In this document: positions 53,801-64,000 of the stretch, in pieces
Position numbering within the stretch: position 1 is the first letter of the stretch
Layout: the number at the start of each line of letters is the position of its first letter
Program-made: the position numbers and the translations under genes
Assembly: GCA_947069175.1 (NCBI GenBank)
Contig: CAMTDV010001633.1
Coordinates: forward strand, 56,588,102-56,652,101
From: Scalesia atractyloides
Taxonomy: Eukaryota; Streptophyta; Magnoliopsida; Asterales; Asteraceae
DNA length: 64,000 nt
Direction of reading: 5' to 3'
The notes under the pieces: model-generated
The model's input: only the letters and a program-made list of their open reading frames with translations
Databases searched by the model: none
What the model was told of the DNA's origin: nothing

Positions 53801-56800
53801 AGCTTCTTTAGTTGTACATAGAGTTTCTGTATTTCATCAAACCTTGTGTTCTTTTATGGATTAAAAAGGATGGAAGTGTTATCTCGAAACTCGAATTATT
53901 TATAAATATTTAATAACTGTCAGACGCCTCATACATGAAGCTAGCGCCTTCGCCTCACAAGTCACGCCTTGGCTGCCAGGCTCTTTTAAAAACCAAGATT
54001 AGGAGGATAAATAGGCATATAATTAGGAGTATTTAGCCTTTCTATTCCAATGATCCTGTGTTAAAAAGATGCATATCAGAAAACACAGTATGGATCAAAC
54101 TTAAAAAGATGCATACTCTGGGGCAACATGATGGGTAGTTAGTGGAATCTGAAAACTGCAATACTGCAAGTTGATAATAACACAAGTCAAACTGCAGTCA
54201 AAGATGCTCTTTCTAACTAATTTATGAAACCAAAAAAAGAAGAAATATGAAAAGCTAAAATGTATTATATCACCTCTTAGTGTCTTTTTCCCCTTACTCT
54301 TTTTACTCTTAGTAATAAGTTTTATATTTGCATATTAGTTTTGAGGTAAACTTAGATTAGGACAAAACAGGAATTAGATAGCAATTAGGCTCGGTTGTTT
54401 ATGTCAAATGCAACATGAATATATATTTTCTGAAGATGAGAACTGTGACTTTAAAAAACCGATAATATATTATATGACACTGAACTGAATACTCTCTTGC
54501 TTCTTCTTTTTTTTTTTCATCAGTGCAAACGAGAAGGGTTTTTACAAAGGATTAAAGATGAAGACGGTGAAGGATGTAATATATATGGATTCTTGGATGT
54601 TAATAAAGTGGCAGGAAATTTCCATTTTGCCCCTGGAAAGAGCTTTCAACAAGCAAATGTGCATGTCCATGATCTGGAAGCTTTTCATAAAGACAGTTTT
54701 AATGTAAGATATAATTGTGGTGTATTCATATATAATTATGTAAATATGGTATTAGATTATCATGCAATAACTGGCTCCTTTTTAGCACAGATAAGTCACA
54801 AGATTAATAGGTTGTCTTTTGGCGACTATTTTCCTGGTGTGGTGAATCCCCTTGATGGGTATTTTTCTTATTTGTGCTTTTAAATCATCTCCTCACTTGT
54901 GTTGATTTGTAGTGTGCATTGGACACAAAATGCACCAAGTGGGATGTATGAGTATTTTCTCAAGGTAAGTACTCGAGGCATGACACTCGCTATTATATAT
55001 TTATTATTTGTGCTTTTAAATCTTCTTAGAAGCACCTCATATAACATTGGTTGCTCTTTGTTTGTTTCTCTCTATTTCTACTTAAATAATTAAACATCAC
55101 CTGAATAATACTCAAACTTTAGATCAAATGATGATAATTAAACTAGATGTTTTTTTCTCATTTAGTGGATTTTAGTGGATTTCACTATGAATTGGTATCA
55201 AAATCCAATTTTAATCTCCCTAGTCAAGTTTTCTGGTGACTGAAAGGAATCAATGCTCAATGCTGACGTGGATATCAATCTACCTTTTGTTAGCTTTATT
55301 CTTTCAAATCCTATGTAATATAGATCACTAATTTTGTAATTAATTTTTTTTAAACTCTACAGTATTATTGGTACTATCAAAACAGCTGTACATTTTTCTT
55401 TCAAATTATTTATTTATATTGTTTTAATAATGGTGAAACAAAATCCTTTTGTTTTCCATGTAAAAGGCTTGAAAAACTAGACTTGGTTCATTTGGTTTAA
55501 CAAAGCTCAAGCCTGAGCTCGGCTTGTGAGAAAATTTTCAAGCTTGAGCCTGTTAATTAATTATTTGTTACTATACATATATGTAATATGTTCATTTAGG
55601 CTTGCGAGCCTGGCTGAGCCCGGTATATGAAGCTCAGGCTCGTTTGTTTTTAGGCTTGAGCACTCGGCTCAATTCGAGCTTTTACCGAGTAGCTCTTGAG
55701 CGACTCGGCTAGTTATAACTCTATTTAAGTTAATGGTCTTTTAGGGTTTAGTGTAAGCTTGGCCCATGACCTACATGTAAACTAAAACCATGGTGTTTGA
55801 TCTACATATGAAAGAAAGAAGGCAATTACCGCCTTATTCTTAATATGGTTTGACAGTCGTATCACTCAACTGTCATCTTGTCAAAAGACCATGCTTTCCC
55901 CAACCATTTATCATGTGCAACTTTTCAAGAAAATCCATCTCCTTTGGAGCCATTGTAATTTCATTTGCAACAAGTTGTACATATTATGATTAACATCTTT
56001 TTCACCTGATTCACTATAGCTTGATTATTGGATAAACATTTATATAGGAATTAGAGATATTCCTATATGTTATTATCATGCCTAGAAGGTCCGTATTTAT
56101 GAGTAATATTATACTCTTTAGGCTTCCTATATAACCACCCTATCTCGTACACAAGCAATATACGGTTGCACCCTTAAAGTAACTGTCGTATATACAAGGT
56201 ATCTAGGTGTAATATTATACTCTATATAACTAGTCGATATACATTTGCAGCCTTAAAGCTCCCCAGGTATCTTGAGGTTATACTTATTATCTAGAATAAT
56301 GTTATTTCTTGGAATAACAGAAATATATTGTCTGCCAGGTTGTACCAAGTGTTTACACCGATGTTAAGGGACACAACATCCAATCAAATCAGGTTTTCTC
56401 ATTTTTTTTCAAAACTATATAAAACTGCTATATAGTATTTACTTCTTAGAATAACACAGGGTTCATTTGTTTCTATCCTATTCAGTTTTCAGTAACCGAA
56501 CATTTTAAAGGTGCTGAAGTGGGTCGTCTTAAGACACTTCCTGGAGTTTTTTTCTTTTATGAACTTTCACCTATCAAGGTCCGCTTTCTGCTACCTAATA
56601 CATTTTTTTATTATATTATTCTTCTAAATTTTTAAAAAAAAATTGCAGGTTACTTTCACAGAGGAGCATGTTTCATTTCTGCACTTCTTGACTAATGTTT
56701 GTGCTATTATTGGAGGTAAAATTCCTTTCTTATTTTCTGCACAATTCTTACCCTTGAAATCATTTTGATCATATTATCATAAATTTACACATTCTAGGGA

Positions 56801-57066
56801 TGGCAAGAAAACCCGAACCACATGGGTAAATTCTAAACATTAAGGATTTGGTATTCGAGTATAGGATCAACTTTAAAAGTTTTTGAGGGTTTGGGATACA
56901 CGTGTTATTAGGTGATACCCACCCGATCACCCAAACCCGTTACCAGTAGTTTAATTTCATAAAATGTGAAACAGGTGTTTTCACTGTGTCCGGGATACTA
57001 GATTCATTCATTTATCATGGTCAAAGAGCTATCAGGAAAAAGATAGAGATTGGAAAGCTAAACTGA
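50841..57066 (+). CDS. ERGIC3: ERV46/ERGIC3-type ER-Golgi cargo receptor, 13 exons, 386 aa
   Basis: Exons: 50841-50982, 51981-52054, 52181-52264, 52496-52576, 52704-52784, 52857-52949, 54524-54703, 54791-54858, 54913-54964, 56339-56392, 56486-56578, 56649-56715, 56975-57066. All introns are GT-AG and the frame stays open for 386 codons to TGA, the usual length of plant ERGIC3/ERV46 proteins. The N terminus (MESIMKRIRNLDAYPKINED) and a first membrane segment (residues ~28-46) precede a lumenal domain with CGSC, ECCNSC and CKREGF cysteines, an N-glycosylation site HNET, and the family stretch NKVAGNFHFAPGKSFQ. A second membrane segment (AIIGGVFTVSGILDSFIY) is followed by a short basic cytosolic tail. 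In known relatives the protein cycles between ER and Golgi in COPII/COPI vesicles with ERV41. The only intact host gene in the window; introns carry repeats but splice sites look sound. Confidence 0.95.
51352..51689. mobile_element. Non-autonomous hAT (338 bp) in intron 1 of ERGIC3
   Basis: Perfect 8-bp target duplication ATTATGCT (51344-51351 and 51690-51697). Ends CAGTGTTGTAAGAATC and, reverse complemented, CATGGTTGTATAATCC. The interior has ATTAATCGG repeats. No ORF. Confidence 0.88.
53163..53372. repeat. 105-bp tandem duplication in intron 6 of ERGIC3
   Basis: AGTGCTAATATTCATAAGAG starts at 53163 and 53268. Only about one difference over 105 bp. Confidence 0.93.
53480..53715 (+). repeat. 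Possible LTR-end remnant in intron 6
   Basis: A GC-richer patch (GAGAGGGCGTAGCCCTGG, CCGATTGGATCATCTTCTT) unlike the surrounding intron and similar in style to the R-U5 part of a copia LTR. No ends or duplication defined. Confidence 0.25.
55475..55725. repeat. GAGC/GCTC-rich repeat in intron 9 (hAT-like)
   Basis: Alternating GCTTGAG, CTCGGCT and GAGCCTG words in both orientations, like the subterminal parts of the hAT at 35287-36016. Ends not found. Confidence 0.35.
56797..56955. repeat. hAT-like fragment in intron 12
   Basis: Starts TAGGGATGGCAAG, a common hAT terminus, followed by CCCGAACC and TACCCACCCG words. The right end is not resolved. Confidence 0.35.
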
Positions 57067-58300
57067 TGAGTATGAATGTTATCAAGAAACAAATTTGCTA
57101 ATTTCTTGTGAAAATCAATGTTCTTACCCAAATTAGGATTATTATGACTCGTAATTTCTAAATGTTGTGGAATATATGTATCATCGGATATTCATACATG
57201 CAATGTAAACAAGGAATGGAAACGGGCAACTGAATTCTACAAATTATTAAACATGACGCTCAGACCATTTAATACTTAAAAGCGGGTAGGTCTCGGTCTT
57301 GTCAATCTGGATCAGGACCGAAACTAACGTGCCGATCTCAAGAAGAAATCAAACATTTTTAAAACTGAAAAAAACGCGCAGATAGCCTTTATAGATCTTC
57401 TGGCACAAAGCATCATCAACATTCTATATAACTACTTGAGATTTGTTAATCACCTGCATTAATGGATTTCAAACCAACAAAATGAATTCCGTTGCAACTT
57501 GCAAACGATTGGAACCTACAAAACCCAGAAGCGATTTCAAGAAGACAAGAGGAAGAAGACCCGAATTGTTTGTTCCATGTTCCTTCAATTTGTTTGTTTA
57601 AACTGTATATCTGCTAGAAGTGTGGTATTGAGCATTTGATATTTCAAAAGCCAGTTTTAAGGTGACTTTAAGATCGGGTTTTCGTAAGGGTTAGGCTAAA
57701 CATACGTCCGCTCTCTTACTTTTCATACACCTCCTCGAAAAATTACTTAAAAACTTGTCATTTTCTCCCCTAGAAAATTATTATTATTTAGAAACAGCTT
57801 TTTTATTAAAAACATTTAAAAAACAATTCGACATGCTAAACCCAACAAAAGACGGTGGTTTGTCTTGTATTTCTCTATTGATTTTTTTTTCTTGTTTGGT
57901 TTTGTTTTGCTTGCATAACTGAACCGTATAACAATAAATTTTTATTCTTAATTTCTTTTTCGTTCATAAATTTCTTTTGGTACATGAGTTAAACACATAT
58001 GTAATTATGTATGACATGATCCTGTTTGTTAGCTATGAAAATGAAAAACCAAAGAGAGAAAGAACACGCAAACATAGCTACTCACACAAACTTATTACTA
58101 TTTTAACACAAACGACCCCTATACAACCAGTACATATACACCCAGAACTAACTTTCCCGCCTAAATTAACAACCTTTAACCACTCACACAAACTTATTAC
58201 TATTTTAACACAAACGACCCCTATACTTCTGTTTATTACAGATTTGACATGTTCTTTTAAAACAATAGTAACATAACTCCCTCCCTGCATCATTCTTGTC
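57067..58300. other. Intergenic region downstream of ERGIC3
   Basis: Should contain the 3' UTR; no clear poly(A) site was chosen. A 45-bp direct repeat (CTCACACAAACTTATTACTA...) lies at 58081 and 58183. No gene seen. Confidence 0.6.
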
Positions 58301-58559
58301 CTCAAGAATAGAAATATGGAAATCAGAGCTGAAAATCATCAAGATATTCCCACGAAGCTTCTGAAATAGGTAAATCATGCTAGTGAACCAAAATCTGTTA
58401 AACTGCTTTATCTCCTCTTCTTACAATTCTTTTATCCACAATAGCTCTTGGTTGTAACATAAAACATAAACCCACTGGTAATGGTAAGACAGAAGTCTTG
58501 GAACCATAGGCTTTCTTCAACAAGGACACATGTAAAATTGGATGCATTTGAGCAGTCTC

Positions 58560-59280
58560 CGGTAAGTCCAACTTATATGCAATACTTCCAATCTTTTCTA
58601 AAATTTAAGAAGGTCCAAAATACCTAGGGCCCAATTTAGAATGTCAACTCTAATAGAAGTCTGCACAATAGGTCTAAGCTTTAAGTATACCAATCGCCAA
58701 CAATAAAAGACCTTTCACTTCTATGCTTATCTGCGTAATGTTTGATCATGTGTCTAGCCTGAACCAAAGACTGCTTTAAATGACTCAAGATTGCTTCCCT
58801 ATCTTTATGAGTGACTTCCACATCCGGGAGATTAGTGTCACCAGCTATATAAGGAATATGAATAGGAGGTTGAAAGCCATATAATGCTTCAAAAGGGCCA
58901 GTGTTGATAGTAGAATGATAGGTAGTATTGTACCACCACTCAGCCATGCTCAACCATTTTAACCACTGCTTAGGTTCATACATGCACATACATCTGAGAT
59001 AAGACTCTAAACACATGTTGAGAACTTCAGTCTAACCATCACTCTGAGGATGGTAAGCAGTGGAATAGGACAACTATACCCCTTGTAACTTCATTAACTC
59101 CTTCCAAAACTGAATTAAAATTTGGATCCCTATCTGATACAATTATTGTAGGACATCCATATAACTTGAAAACAGAATCCAAGAATACTTGAGCAACTTG
59201 AGGTTCATTGCAAGGATGTGATAAGGGCATGAAGTGTGCAAACTTAGTCAAATAGTCAATAACTACAAAATCACCACGAG
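58560..59280 (-). pseudogene. Ty3/gypsy integrase fragment (gypsy3)
   Basis: Minus-strand pieces: 59039-59251 with MTKFAHFMPLSHP, QVFLDSVFKLYGCPTIIVSD and the core Asp in VSDRDPNF; 58681-59016 with WWYNTTYHSTINTGPFEALY and AILSHLKQSLVQARHMIKHYADKHR, the end of the core and the C-terminal domain. About 58560-58670 may hold the rest (AYKLDLPET-like in broken frame). The interval between them, where the core Glu belongs, is frameshifted. Different family from gypsy1 and gypsy2. No LTR attached with confidence. Confidence 0.8.
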
Positions 59281-61648
59281 GGCGATTTCAGATGGTCATG
59301 ATTGAGTAACGGAGTTGTAAGTGCTCATCTAATTCACCAAGTAACCAAGTGAGCTCAAACTAGACAAGTGCATTCCAAACATGGCAAATGTTTAGAGACT
59401 TGGTGTAGTTTGGACACTTGTTGGAACCCAAGGGCTCCATTGTTCACACCTTACCAAAACACAAGTATCACAACATAGACGGTTGTGGGCTTGGATGGTT
59501 TCAACACTTGTAGGTTACTTGGAACCTTTGGAACATCAAGTAAATGTGGTTATGAACCTTGAATTTTCTAGAATCACACCATAACACAAGCCTCACAACA
59601 TGAGTTTAGTTGGGGATATGGTTTGGTTAAGGATTTCCATAAGACAAGTAAGAACAAAACAAGTAGGAACATGGTTTGAATGTTTGTCAAATACAGAAAA
59701 TTACAACCTACTTCGGACCTCCTATATGGTGTTGTACCCTTTTACTTTACCTTGGTAAACAATGGGTAAGAACCCTTGATGTTGTGAAATGGGTTTGAAG
59801 CAAGAAAAACATAAAGAAAAGTAGAAGAAGTGAGTTAGAACTCACTTTGAACAATAGAGAGTATTCTGCCCAAAAGCAGAATTTGAGTGTCGTGAAGGAT
59901 TTGAGAGTTTGTAAAGTGTTAAGTTTCACACCCGCTCATAGGCGGCAGCACCCGGTGTGATCTGATTGATTCTCATTGCATACAATTTAAGTAACCGTAC
60001 TAAATGAATAAAAACAAGCTCCAAATACCATTGTCAATATTGTTTCAAAACATAACATAAGTTGAGTAGATTATTTTACAAACCATCGAATGTAAGTAAG
60101 TTGTCATAGTGTTTGAACATCAAAATGCAAGTTTTAAAATGATAAGGCTTTGATCATTATATCACCGCAAGGAGGCGGTATATAACGAGCAAACCCTTCA
60201 AAAGTGGTAGTGAGTCTTGATACTTGCTTTCTTGACAAAAGTTCCCCGCATGGTCCATTAGTTTCCTGAAATACATGTTAAGTTGAAAAATCAACAAAAG
60301 TGGCGAGTTCATGTGTTTTGTTGTATAAGATGAATCCATAAAATGTAAGATGTGTTTGTATCAAAACCGGTATGTAAAGCATCAATGAAATCGTTGATCA
60401 TTAATGTTTTGCAAGGACATTAATATGTGTGACGACATAGGAAATATCCAAACCTAGACGATTTTACGTCGAATCACCTCGACTGGGACAACAAATGCAC
60501 TCTTCCGTGTGGGTCCATGACCAAGAGTGGGGCTCGCCAACACCCGATAGATCTAACCTTTTGTTACCGTGGTCTAAACAGATTAATGGTGCTTAAGTTC
60601 CACCCTATTCACACATGATCTAAGTTGTTTCATTCTCTAGCTTATCATACCATTGTACATGTATTTCCCCCGAAAGTTGTAAAACTGTAAAACGTTTAAG
60701 ATGAAAAGGGGGACATGAACTCACTAGTTTGCGTTCCGTCAACGGTGCTTGATTCATGTTCGGTTTCCTCGGGTTATATCGCAACCTATAAACGTGCTAG
60801 GTTTTGTTAGACAGTTCGGTCTTATAACGACTTATGTACAAGTCTTCTGTCTTTAATATTTATTAAGACTTGTTTGGAATTGTGTTTGCTTTGAGTTGTA
60901 TTTTTTATGTATGATGTCCATATATATTTCATCAAATATATATATTCTTGTACCTCGTGTGTTGTATGTACGGAGCTAGCCCTCTTGTCTCTGTGCCTCG
61001 CACGAGTAAGATGCATGTATTCATGACTTCTCATAGTCGGGTTCCACCCGTTTGCCTCGATGATGCCGTCATCGGATATGTTTCATATATTTAGAATATA
61101 TTTATTTGTTTAGTCGCGATTTATACTCATCGTCTAAGTGTATGTCCATATATAATTTTCCATACTTATATATAATTCCAAGTTCAATATATAACTTTAA
61201 ATATTATATTTTAACTTGTATTATTTATATGCACCGTCTTATATATCATTTGTAATTACGGTAGGTTTGTTAAAAATAATTTACTTTTAACATGTCTTGA
61301 TATTTAATTGTTCATGTGCATGTGTTTATGGTATACATGACCAATGTATTATTTGTTAAGTATTATACATGTGTATATTCCCAAGTATGGGTATAATTGT
61401 GTTATGAGCATTTGTGTATTTAAATTCGTATTCTCATGATTATGTATAATACTTGTTTAATGGTATTTTCACCAAGTGTTTGTGGTATATGTTGGCATGT
61501 ATTTGTACGTATAGGAATACGTATATTCTTGTATTATTTAAGTATTTCATCACTTAATATAGATTTAACTTTCCGGAATTATTATTCTAGCATATATTAT
61601 CCAAAAACTTGTATTCTTAAAATATATCTTAAGATATGTTTATAGGAA

Positions 61649-61683
<35 letters not shown>

Positions 61684-64000
61684 CCTAGGCTTGGTAATTA
61701 CATGTATTTCCATGTATCTTAAAAATAATTTATTTTTAAGATTAATTCTAGAAAATATATATCTTTCGCCTTCCACCAAAATAATATAATTTTAAGATGT
61801 TTATGAAATATATACTTTTATACCTTTCAAAATAATACATTTTTATATTGACAAAATATGATATATTTTATATACTTGTAAAAATACATATTTTGTCACT
61901 TGTTCGGTTTTGAAAGTATAATTTACCAAGCTTCGATATATTGTATGTTTAACTCGAAATATTTATATAGTCCGTCCAATATGTCCAAGCATACGAATCG
62001 TCAAATAATTGCGTCCAAGGCATATATATATTCATATATTCTTGTAATTCTTTATTTGTAATTTTTATTGTATTTATTTGTGTACATTATTTCAAGATCC
62101 TACTTTATATGTAACTAATACAAAAAATATACACGTAGCACATAATTCATATGACCACTAAATATATATTTTCCGAAAATATATATTTATATCTATTTTT
62201 ATCTTTGAAAAACCATAACTTCTTTGCTTGCATTTTTATACAAAAATGTGGGAATTTTTATATTTATTATTTTTAAACAATTTTACTTGTAAGAACCTTG
62301 TTCAAATATATTTTCTAAGTGTTTAAATTTTATAACAATTTCGCCATAATTTCCCTAGAAAATGAAGTTTTCCATGTTTTAAACATATCATTTTCTTTTC
62401 AAAAACTCATCAACAATTTCCCACAACAATTTATAAACATAAAATCTTATAAAATGTAATAAGATGAACTCATGAACATGTAGTATTTTAGTATGAATTT
62501 TAAATATGTCCATTTGTTTAAAAATCATACTTATCTTATAATTTTACCAAACTTTATAGAAAACCATTCATGAACTTATGTTCATCCATCTTTCAAGAAA
62601 ACCAAAATTTGCATGTAACAAGTTATACACTTTAACAACTTCAACTTTCATGTTCATCCATTTTATATAACATGTTCGTTATGAATCTTTCAAGATCTTT
62701 ATGTACACTTGTTAGATTATGTTTATAATCATCATCTAGCAAGTTTACATATGATGTTCATCATCACTAGCTCAAACTATCAACTAACAACCTTCACAAC
62801 ACATCATAAACAACTTGTTTCTTATACTTTTTAGCTTGATTTAAAATGTTCCTCAGCTTTATTTTGTAAGAATCTTTAGATGTTATCTTGTACATAAGTT
62901 ATATATACTTAAACAAGATGTAAATGGGTGTTCAAGGGAACTTACTACTAGCACAAGGCTAGGGAAGTATCACACAAGAACAAGAAGATGAAGATGAAGA
63001 AATGTGGTGGTTAATAGCTCCCAAGAGAGTTCCGTCCACTTCCAAAGCTTGATACCTTCTTAATCAACCCTGAGACACACTTTGTTGCACTTGGAATTGC
63101 TTGAACTTGAAAGAAATATGGAGGTGGATGTATGGGGGTGTGGCCATAGGTTTAAGGGGGTTATGGGAGTGTTTTTGTTGCTTGAAGATGATGAGAAGAT
63201 AAGGTTAGTGAAAATGTTAATTGATGTGTCCTTTATGCTTGAATCTCCAACACATTAACTTTAATGTAATTATAACTTACTTCCAACATGCTCAAGATAA
63301 GGGGACAAGAATGCAGGGTGTCTAGGGGGGCCCACATAACCGGCCATGGGGGTTTTGGTTAGGGGTTAACTTTGTTAGTTAACTTAGTTAAGGATTTAGT
63401 TAAGTTTAAGTTAAGTTAGGTAAGGGTGTTTAGGGTTTTAGGGGTTTTTGATGTAATTCATGATGTATGGTGATATATACTAGCTTAACATTGTTAAACA
63501 ATGTTAAGTAGTCCATAAATTATGTCTAGTTAGTATTCAGTTGCTTAACGGGTGTTAGATTCGTCATCGGGTCCTTAAACGGAGATTTAAGCAAATTGTA
63601 GGGATTTTGCATCTTAATGCCATAATTTATGTTATATAAGCATTCTATGATGTTCTACATCATTTCTGGGCTTCCTGAATGTGAAACAATGATGAATGTG
63701 TACTCTGTACGGATTGGACGATTAAGTTGTATGTGCATTATCCGGAAAGCTTTATTATGTAACGTTGCATCCTCAATTATGGTTTTATATATAATTCATG
63801 TTGGTTTTCATTTTGTGCCTCATAACGGACTTTAAGCTGAGTACAGAAGCTATGCTGACATAGCTAGTTTAGTAGGTAAGTCCACTAGTTAATCCGATGC
63901 ATTGTCTTAAACTGTTTTGAGTTGTAACCACTAAAAGAATAATATGCATCATAAAATGTATTTGTGAGTTTTCTAGATGTATGTCATGTAATCATGCAGT
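59281..64000. other. AT-rich sequence, no gene recognised; probably decayed retrotransposon DNA
   Basis: 4.7 kb with only short chance ORFs. The patches TTTCACACCCGCTCATAGGC (59932) and CACCGCAAGGAGGCGG (60162) are worded like gypsy LTR ends, so LTR or leader sequence is likely. There is no pair of repeats in the window to prove it. Confidence 0.4.
61649..61677. repeat. (AT)n microsatellite
   Basis: About 14 AT units in AT-rich sequence. Confidence 0.85.

Noticed and set aside
54899..55093. Separate small gene inside ERGIC3
   Set aside because: It is exon 9 read through into intron 9.

Overview
The window is plant nuclear DNA: a 13-exon gene with GT-AG introns, nested LTR retrotransposons primed by initiator Met-tRNA, a Helitron and hAT-type elements. 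The element types and LTR ends (for example TGTCACACCCCGACCC) suggest a eudicot, probably Asteraceae; that assignment is an inference. About 47 kb on the left is a retrotransposon nest. About 17 kb on the right holds one conserved host gene and decayed repeats.

Layout. (1) 1-9055: minus-strand Ty3/gypsy chromovirus (gypsy1, Tekay/Del-like), with a 2.63 kb LTR carrying four tRNA-like modules. Its left LTR is cut by the window edge and looks sequence-corrupted over the first ~630 bases. (2) 9056-13401: 5' portion (gag, leader, LTR) of a minus-strand Ty1/copia element (copia2), cut by gypsy1. (3) 13419-37941: plus-strand Ty3/gypsy element (gypsy2), a 3.1 kb LTR element with an extra ORF ahead of gag. 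It is interrupted by a complete 14.8 kb Sirevirus-like Ty1/copia element (copia1, 17451-32218, perfect 5-bp target duplication) and by a 730-bp non-autonomous hAT (35287-36016, perfect 8-bp duplication); its RT-to-3'LTR part is deleted. (4) 11961-13418 plus 37947-41900, and 41901-47317: two tandem copies of one 5.4 kb unit, the first split by gypsy2. The unit holds the copia2 leader/LTR, an LTR-like block, and the 3' end and LTR of a third copia element (copia3). (5) 47447-50840: AT-rich DNA with ~88-bp degenerate repeats, a 1281-bp non-autonomous Helitron, and a hAT-like repeat. (6) 50841-57066: host gene for an ERV46/ERGIC3 cargo receptor, 386 aa, 13 exons, apparently intact, with a small hAT in intron 1. 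(7) 57067-64000: intergenic DNA, a broken gypsy integrase fragment, and AT-rich sequence without recognisable genes.

The most unusual signals lie in non-coding parts of the retroelements. copia1 carries regularly spaced palindromes (AAGTTCG-NN-CGAACTT) in its LTR, in its leader (8 copies, 41-51 bp apart), and again (11 copies) before a ~1.28 k-codon post-pol reading frame that opens directly after a strong 3' splice-acceptor-like sequence. copia2 has the same layout with a different palindrome (CTCG-NN-CGAG). The gypsy2 LTR has its own palindrome (TTACGG-N-CCGTAA) and a five-unit array with a ~158-bp period. The gypsy1 LTR has three minus-strand tRNA-like modules spaced ~170 bp and one plus-strand module with good A and B boxes and a T8 tract.

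Relative chronology read from the nesting: copia3 and copia2, then the 5.4-kb tandem duplication, then gypsy2 into the first unit, then copia1 and the hAT into gypsy2. gypsy1 entered copia2 independently.
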